A stretch of 51,169 bases of DNA. It comes from Opitutaceae bacterium (lineage in GTDB: Bacteria > Verrucomicrobiota > Verrucomicrobiia > Opitutales > Opitutaceae). The first letter of the stretch is position 1. The number at the start of each line of letters is the position of its first letter. Below are positions 26,157 through 34,018 of this stretch, piece after piece. The notes under the pieces were generated by a model that was not told the DNA's origin, searched no databases, and worked only from the letters and a program-made list of their open reading frames with translations. The stretch spans positions 1 to 51,169 of the forward strand of contig SXSC01000305.1 of assembly GCA_005792355.1 (NCBI GenBank), in the 5' to 3' direction. Both the position numbers and the translations under genes were made by a program.

Positions 26157-27784
26157 ACGCCGTCCGCCTGCAACTCGAGACGCCGGACGGCTCGCGCGAG
26201 CTTGCCGTGTCGGCCGGAGAGGGGGCGCTGCCGCTGTCGGAGCTGCTTGCGCGGCGTGGTGTTTCTCTGAATACGCGTTGCGGCGGGCGCGGCTTGTGCG
26301 CCGGCTGCGAAGTCGAGGTGCGCGCGGGCGAACTCCGCCAGCTGGCCGGGGGCGGAGCGATTGAGTCGGTGGCGGGCGGGTTGGTGCGCGCGTGCCAGCT
26401 GCGGTTGCCGGCGGGGGGCGAGGTGCGGCTCGGCGTACCGGCGCGTTCGCTGCTCCGGCACGAGCCCGCGGTGGTGTCGGAGTTTCGCCTGAACATTCCC
26501 TGGGCGCGGGATCCGCTGCCGTCGACGGCACGCTATGGTGCGGCGGTGGATGTGGGCACGACGACGGTGGCGTTGCTGGTGTGCGATCTCGCGGGGGGGA
26601 ACGTGGTCGCGGAGGCGTCGGCCTTCAACGCGCAGATCAGCCAGGGAGAGGATGTGCTGACGCGCATTCAACGGTGTGCGACGGAGCCCGGCGCGGTGCA
26701 ACGGCTGCAGCGGGCGATTGCGGTCGAGACGATCCAACCGCTGCTCGCCGCCGCGTGCGCGGAGGCGGGCGTCGCACTGAGTGACGTCGGGGTGATGACG
26801 GTCGCGGGGAACACGACGATGCAGCATTTGCTGGCGGGCGTGGACCCGACGCCGATGGGCACGCACCCGTTTTCGGCGGTTTTTCTCGATCACCGGGAGT
26901 ACGCGCCGCGCGAGCTCGGGCTGGAATTCGGTGGAGTGGGGACGGCGGTTCACCTGTTGCCGGGTCCGGCGGCGTATGTGGGCGCGGACCTCGCGGCTGG
27001 AATTGTCGCCACGGGCCTGCTCTACGATGCGGGGCCGACGCTGCTCGTCGACGTCGGCACCAACGGGGAGATCATCGCGAAGTTTGGCGACCGGCTGATC
27101 GGCTGCGCGACCGCGGCGGGTCCGGCGTTCGAAGGTGCGGGGCTTTCGTGCGGCGTGCGGGGCGTGCGGGGGGCGATCGAGCGGGTGCGGCTGGTGGCGG
27201 AGCCGTGGAGGGTGGAGTGTGAGGTGATTGGCGGGGGCGACCGGCCAATGGGCCTCTGTGGTTCGGCGTACGTGGATTTCCTGTGGGAGGGCCGCCGCAC
27301 CGGGATTCTCGGGGAAACCGGGCGCTTTACCGCCGGGCTTGCCGCGAGGGCCGGGGAGGAAATCGCGGCGGATCAGTGGGGCCGCAAACTCCGGTTGCAT
27401 CCGCGGGGCGCGTCGGGCCCGATCTGGATTTCCGAAGTGGACATCGCCCGGCTGCTGCAGGCGAAGGCGGCCATCGCGGCCGGCATCACGACGCTCCTCC
27501 GTCTGCTCGGCACGACTCCGGGCGAGATCAAGACGGTGCATCTCGCGGGCGGCTTCGGCCTGCACCTCTCGCTGGAGCACGCGATCGGCTGCGGCTTGCT
27601 GCCGGGTTTCTCGCCGGGGCAAATCTCGGTCGCGGGCAACACCTCGCTCGGCGGGGCGTTTCTCGGTTTGAACGATCGCCGTCTGCTGGAAGAGATGAAG
27701 CTCGCGTGCGGCCGGTTGGAGTCGATCGAGCTCAATCTCCAGCCCGGCTTTGAGGACGCGTACATCGATCACCTCGCACTCTGA
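26153..27784 (+). CDS. RACo/RamA-like corrinoid activation protein (2Fe-2S ferredoxin + ASKHA ATPase)
   Basis: A 543-residue protein. The N-terminal 90 residues are a 2Fe-2S ferredoxin-like domain with Cys43, Cys49, Cys52 and Cys81 (RCGGRGLCAGC...RAC). The remainder is the DUF4445 ASKHA ATPase: AVDVGTTTVALLV is the phosphate-1 loop, VAGNTTMQHLL a conserved core motif and LLVDVGTNGEI the second phosphate loop. Such proteins use ATP hydrolysis to drive reduction of an inactive Co(II) corrinoid to Co(I) in methyltransferase systems. The start is GTG 26153, overlapping the DUF1638 stop. Absence of a nearby corrinoid-binding protein gene is notable. Confidence 0.88.
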   Translation: MNAVRLQLETPDGSRELAVSAGEGALPLSELLARRGVSLNTRCGGRGLCAGCEVEVRAGELRQLAGGGAIESVAGGLVRACQLRLPAGGEVRLGVPARSLLRHEPAVVSEFRLNIPWARDPLPSTARYGAAVDVGTTTVALLVCDLAGGNVVAEASAFNAQISQGEDVLTRIQRCATEPGAVQRLQRAIAVETIQPLLAAACAEAGVALSDVGVMTVAGNTTMQHLLAGVDPTPMGTHPFSAVFLDHREYAPRELGLEFGGVGTAVHLLPGPAAYVGADLAAGIVATGLLYDAGPTLLVDVGTNGEIIAKFGDRLIGCATAAGPAFEGAGLSCGVRGVRGAIERVRLVAEPWRVECEVIGGGDRPMGLCGSAYVDFLWEGRRTGILGETGRFTAGLAARAGEEIAADQWGRKLRLHPRGASGPIWISEVDIARLLQAKAAIAAGITTLLRLLGTTPGEIKTVHLAGGFGLHLSLEHAIGCGLLPGFSPGQISVAGNTSLGGAFLGLNDRRLLEEMKLACGRLESIELNLQPGFEDAYIDHLAL

Positions 27785-27816
27785 TCCCGACCGTTGCCCC
27801 CACCACCTCCGATTTT

Positions 27817-28944
27817 ATGACCTCCCTCGAACGGTTTCACGCCTGCATGAATTACCAGCCGGTGGACCGTGTGCCGAATCACGAGGTCGGCACCTGGGCG
27901 CAGACCAAGCAGCGCTGGCGCGACGAAGGCCTGGCGGTGGACGACCTGCATTGGGACTGGTTTGTCGGCGAGGCGCGCTGGGACATGGATCCGCGGGAGT
28001 ACGTTGACGTTCGCTTCGACCTGGTGCCGCCGTACGAGGAGAAAGTGCTGGCGCGCGAAGGTGAGACGGAGATCATCCAGCGGGCGAACGGCGTGGTGAG
28101 CCGCGCGCTGGTGACGGGTGCGGTCGCCGGAATGCGCGCGAGCATGGACGAGTATCTGCGTTTTCCGGTGGAGACGCGGGAAGATTTTGTGGCGCTGAAA
28201 AAGCGTTTCCGCCCCTCGTCGCCGAGCCGGTATCCGGCATATTGGGATAAGTTCCAGCTGGCCGGCTGGCAGCAACGCGAGCACGTGCTGGTGTTGGGGA
28301 AGAACTGTAGCACGCTGGGATTCTACTGGCGGGCGCGCGAGTGGATGGGCACGGAAAATCTCAGTTACGCGTGGTACGACCAGCCGGAGCTGATGCACGA
28401 GATGATGGAGTTCGTGGCGGACTTCACGATCGAGACCGCGCGCCCGCTGCTGGAGCGCGGGGTGAAGCCGGATTACGTTTTTCTCAACGAGGACATGAGC
28501 ATGAAAAACGGACCGCTGCTCAGCCCCGACACCTACCGGACCTATATTTTTCCGCACCTGCGGCGGCTGGTCGCGTTTTTCAAGTCGGCCGGGGTGCGCT
28601 GGTTCGTCGTCGACACCGATGGGAACTGCGAACTCCTCCTTCCGCTCCTGCTGGAGACGGGGGTCGACGCGATCTGGCCGCTGGAGCGGGCGGCGGAGAT
28701 GGACCCGCTGGCGATCCGCAAGAAATTTGGCCGGTCGCTCCGGCTGTGGGGCGGAGTCGACAAACGCGAACTCGCGAAGGATGCCAGGGCCATCGACACG
28801 CACCTGCGCACGCTGCAACCGTTGGTGGCCGACGGCGGCTTCATTCCGACGGTCGATCATCTCGTGCCGCCCGATGTGTCGCTGGCGAATTTCGAACATT
28901 ACCTGCGACGGAAGCGGCAGCTGTTGCGCGGGGAGCCGTTTTGA
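27817..28944 (+). CDS. Uroporphyrinogen decarboxylase-family methyltransferase (MtaA-like fold)
   Basis: A 375-residue protein of the UroD superfamily, 32 bp after the RACo-like gene. Members beside such activators transfer methyl groups to or from corrinoid proteins. Family features are the start TSLERFHACMNYQPVDRVPN, the FLNEDMSMKNGPLLSP segment and the end GGFIPTVDHLVPPDVSLANF. The zinc-binding HxCGN of classical MtaA/MtbA reads DTDGN here, so the canonical His and Cys ligands are missing. That is shared, as far as I recall, by a broad subfamily with the PTVDH ending. It is therefore unlikely to activate thiols in the standard way, and its substrate is unknown. It is not a true heme-pathway HemE. 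Confidence 0.82.
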   Translation: MTSLERFHACMNYQPVDRVPNHEVGTWAQTKQRWRDEGLAVDDLHWDWFVGEARWDMDPREYVDVRFDLVPPYEEKVLAREGETEIIQRANGVVSRALVTGAVAGMRASMDEYLRFPVETREDFVALKKRFRPSSPSRYPAYWDKFQLAGWQQREHVLVLGKNCSTLGFYWRAREWMGTENLSYAWYDQPELMHEMMEFVADFTIETARPLLERGVKPDYVFLNEDMSMKNGPLLSPDTYRTYIFPHLRRLVAFFKSAGVRWFVVDTDGNCELLLPLLLETGVDAIWPLERAAEMDPLAIRKKFGRSLRLWGGVDKRELAKDARAIDTHLRTLQPLVADGGFIPTVDHLVPPDVSLANFEHYLRRKRQLLRGEPF

Positions 28945-29122
28945 CGGCGGGCGCCGCGCCTCTGCGAGTTGGCGGCGGCGGGTCGCTTGGCGGAGGGCGC
29001 CGCTTCGTCGGCGCCGTTGTTTCCGGTCGAGGACACGGCGGCGACAAAGCGCATGCGACAAGCCCGGGGGGCTCGGACGCGGCCCTCCGAAAAGAACCGA
29101 CCGCGCATCCCCGTCCCCGCCC

Positions 29123-29150
29123 TTGACACTCCCACGCCCGTCCTAGTAAT
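29123..29150 (+). promoter_or_regulatory. Sigma-70-like promoter for the HNH gene
   Basis: TTGACA (29123-29128) and TAGTAAT (29144-29150) with a 15-16 bp spacer. Transcription would begin near 29157, which excludes the upstream ATG at 29149 and favours ATG 29173. The rest of the 228-bp gap from 28945 shows no gene. Confidence 0.5.
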
Positions 29151-29172
29151 GCCGTGGCCCCGTACCACCGAA

Positions 29173-29790
29173 ATGGAAGCCGTGCTTGAACAACCCGTGC
29201 TCGTGCTGAACCGCCTCTGGCAGGCGGTCAATGTGATTGGCGCGAAGCGGGCGTTCGGGCTGCTGGCCCGCGATCACGCGCAGGTGGTGCATCATCACGA
29301 CGACGATTTCCGCACGTTCTCGATGCTCGACTGGATCGACTTCTCGACGAGCAATCCGCCGCTGGCGGAGCTCGACAAGGTCCATACGCCGACCCGGGTG
29401 ATCCGGTTTCCGCGGGTGATCCTGCTCACGTTTTTCGACAAGCTGCCCTGCAAGGAGCTGAAGCTGACGCGCAACAACGTCTTCGAGCGGGACAAGAACA
29501 CCTGCCAGTACTGCGCGCGACCGATGGCGCGGGAGCAGTTGAACCTCGACCACGTGATCCCGCGCGACTACGGCGGGAAGACCACGTGGGAGAACATCGT
29601 GTGTTCGTGCATCAAGTGCAATACGCGCAAGGCCAACCGGCTCCCGCACGAGGCGTCCATGAGGCTGATCCGCAAACCCGTCCGCCCGAAATGGCGGCCG
29701 GTCATCTCGCTGGTGCTCGGCCACCAGCGCCATGAAGTCTGGAAGGATTTTCTCGACGTCGCCTATTGGAACGTGGAGTTGGAGGAGTGA
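29173..29790 (+). CDS. HNH endonuclease
   Basis: A 205-residue protein with a C-terminal HNH nuclease domain: CQYCARPM, then LDHVIPRDYGGKTTWENIV with the catalytic His and Asn, then CSCIKCNTRKANR closing the four-Cys zinc site. The N-terminal 100 residues (EQPVLVLNRLWQAVNVIGAK) match the common stand-alone HNH protein found as a housekeeping-like gene in many Bacteroidota/Verrucomicrobiota. No restriction methylase is adjacent, so a restriction role is not supported. In-frame upstream ATG 29149 lies within the likely promoter. Confidence 0.88.
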   Translation: MEAVLEQPVLVLNRLWQAVNVIGAKRAFGLLARDHAQVVHHHDDDFRTFSMLDWIDFSTSNPPLAELDKVHTPTRVIRFPRVILLTFFDKLPCKELKLTRNNVFERDKNTCQYCARPMAREQLNLDHVIPRDYGGKTTWENIVCSCIKCNTRKANRLPHEASMRLIRKPVRPKWRPVISLVLGHQRHEVWKDFLDVAYWNVELEE

Positions 29791-29814
29791 GGTTTTGGCT
29801 GCGCCAAAACCTTT
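29790..29814 (+). terminator. Hairpin terminator after the HNH gene
   Basis: AGGTTTTGGC-tgc-GCCAAAACCT is a perfect 10-bp stem with a 3-nt loop beginning at the last base of the TGA stop, followed by TT. The short T-run makes it a weak but plausible intrinsic terminator. Confidence 0.6.
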
Positions 29815-29977
29815 CAGGCGGAGCATGCCGCCCGGCGGACGTCCTTCATTCCCTGCGCCACCATGCTCGCAACCCGTTTGATGAGGGTGATCGGAGGCGA
29901 TCGGCATGGTCTCGTGCGGATCCTGGCGGCGCAGGCCGCCGATCACGGAGGCAATCGTTGATTTGCGATCCGCCCCC

Positions 29978-30005
29978 TTGGCAAACGTGCCGGGTTCTGT
30001 ATGCT
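29978..30005 (+). promoter_or_regulatory. Promoter of obgE, probably giving a leaderless mRNA
   Basis: TTGGCA (29978-29983) and TATGCT (30000-30005) are separated by 16 bp. The ATG of obgE begins 7 bp after the -10 box, where transcription would be expected to start, so the mRNA would have almost no 5' leader. Confidence 0.5.
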
Positions 30006-30012
30006 GGGATGA

Positions 30013-31053
30013 ATGTTCGTCGATGAATGCACAGTAAAGTTTGCCGCCGGTGATGGTGGTCGCGGCTGCACGAGTTTTCGCCGGGAAAAATACGAGCCAT
30101 GGGGAGGGCCCAACGGCGGCGATGGCGGACGCGGGGGCGACGTGATTCTGCTCGGCGACGTCAACACCAACAACCTGGTCGACTACAAGTACCAGCCGCA
30201 TTGGCGGGGCGAGCGTGGGGAGCATGGGCAGGGGGCGGATTGCCACGGTCGCGACGGCAAACCGTGCGTCATCCGGCTCCCGCTCGGCACGGTGGTGACG
30301 GATCTGGCGACCGGGAAACCCGTCGCCGAGGTGGTCGCCGACGCCGAGCAGATCGTGCTGTGCAAGGGCGGCAACGGCGGGTGGGGCAACACGCATTTCA
30401 AGAACTCGACCAATCGCGCACCCAAGCGGGCCAATCCGGGACTCGAAGGCGAGGCGGGCAGTTACCGGCTGGTTTTGAAAAGCATCGCGGATGTCGGTCT
30501 CGTGGGTTTTCCAAACGCGGGAAAATCGTCGCTGACCGGCCGGATCACCAAGGCGCGCCCGCGGACCGCGGCGTATCCTTTCACCACCCTGCATCCCCAA
30601 ATCGGGGTCATCGAGTACCCGGATGAAGCGAAGGGCCACCAGCGGCTCCTGCTCGCCGATGTGCCCGGGCTCATCGAGGGCGCCCATGAAAATCGCGGGC
30701 TGGGCCATCGTTTTCTGCGTCACGTCGAACGATGTGCCGTACTAATCTTCCTGATCGACATGGCGGGCACGGATGCGCGGGACCCCCGCGACGACTACAA
30801 ACATCTGTTGCACGAACTAAAACTCTACGATCCCGCGTTGCTCGCCAAACCCCGCCTGGTGGTGGCGAACAAGATGGATCTGCCGGAATCCGTCGCGTTG
30901 CTGGCGAAATTCAAGCGCCGCCATCGGACGGCCGAGGTGCGGGAGATCTCCTGCGCCACTGGCAGTGGGATCGATCAATTGAAAAAAGAGTTGAAAAAAC
31001 GAGTCGCGAAATTCCGCGCCGTGGAAAAAGCTTCGCAACCCTCGGCGACCTGA
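30013..31053 (+). CDS. obgE: GTPase ObgE/CgtA
   Basis: A 346-residue ribosome-assembly and stress GTPase. The glycine-rich Obg fold (GDGGRGCTSFRREKYEPWGG, then GGDGGRGGDV) fills residues 1-158. The G domain has GFPNAGKSS (165-173), DVPGLIEGAH with the G3 motif, NKMD and SCATGSG. The protein ends soon after the G domain and lacks the optional C-terminal OCT domain, as in many phyla. The usual upstream partners rplU and rpmA are not here. It heads a plus-strand run including the GspE-related genes. Confidence 0.95.
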   Translation: MFVDECTVKFAAGDGGRGCTSFRREKYEPWGGPNGGDGGRGGDVILLGDVNTNNLVDYKYQPHWRGERGEHGQGADCHGRDGKPCVIRLPLGTVVTDLATGKPVAEVVADAEQIVLCKGGNGGWGNTHFKNSTNRAPKRANPGLEGEAGSYRLVLKSIADVGLVGFPNAGKSSLTGRITKARPRTAAYPFTTLHPQIGVIEYPDEAKGHQRLLLADVPGLIEGAHENRGLGHRFLRHVERCAVLIFLIDMAGTDARDPRDDYKHLLHELKLYDPALLAKPRLVVANKMDLPESVALLAKFKRRHRTAEVREISCATGSGIDQLKKELKKRVAKFRAVEKASQPSAT

Positions 31054-31071
31054 CCTACTCCTACCGTGTCC

Positions 31072-31635
31072 ATGTCGAAAGAACATCGTCCGCTTCTGAT
31101 GCGCGCCAACCGGATGTTGGGCGCCAATCTGGTCGAGCACAATTTGGTGAAGATCGAGGATCTGGAGATCGCCAACGAGAAGTTGATCGATCTCGTGGCC
31201 ACCGACCAGCCCCGGCAGAGCACGATCCTGGGCATCCTGGCCTATGACATGAAGGTGTTGAAAGAGGACGAGGTGCTGCACCGCATCGTCGAGACGGAGG
31301 GAGTCGGCCTGGTTGACCTGCGGGATTATGAGGTGCCGGAGGATTCGCGGAAGAACCTCGATACCGGCGCGTGTTGGGCCACGTGGTCGGTGCCCTTCGA
31401 TCACGAGGAGGAGTTCACCTTCATCGCCACGGCGTACTATTTGAGCCCGGCGGTGCGGAGCCACTGGGAGAAGCTGCTTGGCGGCCAGATTCTCTGGTTC
31501 GGGACGACGCTGGAGTGCATCGCCGACTACCTCGAAAAGCACGCCGCCACGCTCGCGGCGGCCGCCCTCGCCGCCGCTCCGGCCGTCGCCGCCGCTCCCG
31601 CCGGAATCGGCGCCACGCCACCTCCCGCCAAATGA
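31072..31635 (+). CDS. GspE/PilB N-terminal-domain-like protein
   Basis: A 187-residue protein without an ATPase domain. Its core (RANRMLGANLVEHNLVKIED, then LGILAYDMKVLKEDEVL and GVGLVDLRDYEVP) resembles the T2SSE_N/MshEN-type domain that precedes type II secretion and type IV pilus ATPases. The C-terminal 35 residues are an Ala/Pro-rich tail. It lies 18 bp after obgE and 67 bp before a full GspE-like ATPase, so it may regulate or bind that ATPase, possibly sensing a nucleotide signal such as c-di-GMP; this is inference. ATG 31072 is chosen over GTG 31066. Confidence 0.7.
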   Translation: MSKEHRPLLMRANRMLGANLVEHNLVKIEDLEIANEKLIDLVATDQPRQSTILGILAYDMKVLKEDEVLHRIVETEGVGLVDLRDYEVPEDSRKNLDTGACWATWSVPFDHEEEFTFIATAYYLSPAVRSHWEKLLGGQILWFGTTLECIADYLEKHAATLAAAALAAAPAVAAAPAGIGATPPPAK

Positions 31636-31702
31636 GTGAACCGACCCCCAGTTCCAAGGTCGGATCCCGGCGCGCGGGATCGCCCGCCTAACCCAATTTT
31701 CC

Positions 31703-33418
31703 ATGCCGCTCGGAAAGATTCAGCTCCAGATTGTCACCAAGCTTGTCGAGATGCACCGCTTGGACGCGGATCAACGCAACGCACTGGCGACGCGCCCCGA
31801 CGATCTCAGCGGCGATGCCTTGGACAAGCTGTTGCAGGAGGAATTCAAGATCAGCGCGTTTCAGTGCCTGGTCGCGAAGGCGCGGGCGCTCCATCTCTCG
31901 CCGTACAATGTGGCGCATTACAAGGTGACCCCGCAGACCTTCGAACGCATCCCGCAGGAGTTCTGCCAGGAAAATCTCGTGCTGCCGGTCGGGCAGGTGG
32001 GCGACATGTTGCTGGTCGCGTTTGCGAACCCGTTCGAAGTCACCCTGCCGACGAAGATCCAGGAAATGACGGGCAAGCCGGTCGTGCGCCTGCTGGCCCG
32101 GGAAAAGGACATCAAGGACAAGTTCGCCAAGGGCCAGGACAAGGCCGCGGGTTTCGACGACGTGGTGATGCAGATTGGCGCCGAGTACGGCGAGGGCGCG
32201 GTCGAAGGCGAGTTGAAGGAGGACGACGTCAGCGAGGAGTCGGGCCCCATCATTCAACTCGCCAACCGGATTATCGAGGACGCGTATTTCTCGGGCACGA
32301 GCGACATTCACATCGAGCCGCAGGAAAAGGAAGTGATCGTGCGGAACCGCATTGACGGCATTTGCCATGAAAAACTCCGCCTGCCCAAGAAGGTCGGTCC
32401 CGCCCTGATCGCCCGGCTGAAGATCATGTGCAACCTGGACATCTCGGAGCGCCGGTTGCCGCAGGACGGACGCATCGTCTTCAAGCAGTACACGAAGAAG
32501 AACCTCGATCTCGATTTGCGCGTCTCAACGGCGCCGCTCAATCACGGCGAGGGCGTGGTGATGCGTATTCTCGACAAGCAGAAGACGACGCTGCCGCTCC
32601 CGGCGCTCGGTTTTTCAGAGGAAAATCTCGCCCGGTATCGCGACTGCATCCGCCAGCCCTACGGCATGATCCTGCACTGCGGACCGACGGGCTCGGGCAA
32701 ATCGATGACGCTCTATTCCGCGCTCAACGAGATCAACACGCCCGACATCGTCATCCGCACGGCCGAGGATCCGATCGAATACACGCTGCCCGGCCTGAAC
32801 CAGATGCAGATGCACCGGCAGATCGGGCTGACGTTTGCCACGGCGTTGCGCGCCTTTCTCCGGCAGGATCCCGACATCATTCTCGTGGGCGAAATCCGCG
32901 ACAAGGAGACGGCGGGCATCGCGATCGAGGCCGCGCTGACCGGGCATTTGCTCATCTCGACGTTGCACACCAACGACGCGCCGACGACGATCTCCCGCCT
33001 CACGGAAATGGGCGTGGAGACCTTCATGGTGTCGTCGTCGTTGTTGTGTGTCTGCGCCCAGCGACTGATGCGGCGGGTGTGCAAGACATGCCGGGTGCCG
33101 TACGTGCCGGAGGGACGGGAGAAGGAAATTGTGGAGACCGCTTTGAGCTGGTCGGGGCAGATTTTCAAGGCCAACCCGAAAGGCTGCCCCAAATGCGGTG
33201 GCAGCGGATATAAAGGACGCGTCGGCATCCATGAATTGATGGTGACCAACGAGGAATTGGTGGCGGCGATCAACAAGGAGATGGAGGCGGCCGAATTGAA
33301 GAAGATCGCGATGAAGAACGGCATGAAGACGCTGCACCAGGACAGTATCCTGAAGGTGAAGGAAGGTCTCACCACCATCGAAGAGGCGCTCGCGAACGTG
33401 CCGGCGGATCGGGCCTAG
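31703..33418 (+). CDS. GspE/PilB family secretion or pilus assembly ATPase
   Basis: A 571-residue hexameric-type ATPase powering type II secretion or type IV pilus assembly at the inner membrane. An N-terminal MshEN-like region (about 1-150) is followed by the N2 domain and RecA-like core: Walker [10 protein letters not shown] at about 327, Asp box [13 protein letters not shown], Walker [13 protein letters not shown] and His box [14 protein letters not shown] zinc tetracysteine site (CKTC...CPKC) sits near the C-terminus. No pilin, GspF or secretin gene is adjacent, so type II versus type IV cannot be decided. MPLGKIQLQ at the start gives a normal N-terminus. Confidence 0.9.
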   Translation: MPLGKIQLQIVTKLVEMHRLDADQRNALATRPDDLSGDALDKLLQEEFKISAFQCLVAKARALHLSPYNVAHYKVTPQTFERIPQEFCQENLVLPVGQVGDMLLVAFANPFEVTLPTKIQEMTGKPVVRLLAREKDIKDKFAKGQDKAAGFDDVVMQIGAEYGEGAVEGELKEDDVSEESGPIIQLANRIIEDAYFSGTSDIHIEPQEKEVIVRNRIDGICHEKLRLPKKVGPALIARLKIMCNLDISERRLPQDGRIVFKQYTKKNLDLDLRVSTAPLNHGEGVVMRILDKQKTTLPLPALGFSEENLARYRDCIRQPYGMILHCGPTGSGKSMTLYSALNEINTPDIVIRTAEDPIEYTLPGLNQMQMHRQIGLTFATALRAFLRQDPDIILVGEIRDKETAGIAIEAALTGHLLISTLHTNDAPTTISRLTEMGVETFMVSSSLLCVCAQRLMRRVCKTCRVPYVPEGREKEIVETALSWSGQIFKANPKGCPKCGGSGYKGRVGIHELMVTNEELVAAINKEMEAAELKKIAMKNGMKTLHQDSILKVKEGLTTIEEALANVPADRA

Positions 33419-33444
33419 GCGGTGGCCTCGCCTGGTTTCGGATC

Positions 33445-34017
33445 ATGACGACCGCTTCCGCCCGCACCGTTGCCACGCAGCCCAGGCGTCCGCTCCGCCA
33501 ACCGTGGCGGGCCGTCACCGGCTTGCTGGCGCTCGGGCTCGCTCTGGGCGCCATGGGCTGCGGGGCGAAGAAAAAGGAAATCACCGAACTCCAGCGGAAG
33601 GAGGCGGATTTTCTGGTGGCGGACGCGAACTTCGCGATGAACATGCGCGATTGGGCGCGGGCCGAGAGTGGGCTGACGAAGGCGACGGGGCTCGTCCCGG
33701 ACAATGGAGTCTATTGGACCAGCCTGGGTTCGATGCGGGTTCGGCTGGGCAACAAGAGCGGTGCCAAGCAGGCCTACCTTGGGGCGCTCAAAGCCTATGA
33801 AAACGCGGCCGCGGCGGACAAGACCAAGGCCGACGTCGAGCCCTGGCTCAAACAGGTTTATGTGCTGGCCCTGCTGGGGCGGGTGGAGGAAGGGCGCGCG
33901 TTGCTCGGCAAGATTGGTGGGCGATTCCCGGGCAACCGCAACGTGCGGGTCTTCATCGAAGGCAAGCAATTCGACACCATGATCGCCGATCCGCTCTTCA
34001 AGCAGGCGGCGCTGTAG
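33445..34017 (+). CDS. TPR-like lipoprotein
   Basis: A 190-residue exported protein with an N-terminal basic stretch, hydrophobic segment GLLALGLALG and lipobox AMGC at about residue 39, so probably a lipoprotein. The mature part has tetratricopeptide-like helices: ANFAMNMRDWARAESGLTKA, YWTSLGSMRVRLGNKSGAKQ and VYVLALLGRVEEGRALL. It follows the GspE-like gene by 26 bp, suggesting a pilotin-like or assembly role, which is inference. Its stop is one base from the stop of the convergent matrixin gene. Confidence 0.78.
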   Translation: MTTASARTVATQPRRPLRQPWRAVTGLLALGLALGAMGCGAKKKEITELQRKEADFLVADANFAMNMRDWARAESGLTKATGLVPDNGVYWTSLGSMRVRLGNKSGAKQAYLGALKAYENAAAADKTKADVEPWLKQVYVLALLGRVEEGRALLGKIGGRFPGNRNVRVFIEGKQFDTMIADPLFKQAAL

Positions 34018-34018
34018 C

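Noticed and set aside
27817..28944. HemE (uroporphyrinogen decarboxylase of heme synthesis)
   Set aside because: The context with a RACo-like activator and DUF1638, and the DTDGN and PTVDH motifs, fit methyltransferase-type UroD relatives, not HemE.
29173..29790. HNH gene as part of a restriction system
   Set aside because: No methylase or specificity gene nearby, and the protein matches a common stand-alone HNH family.
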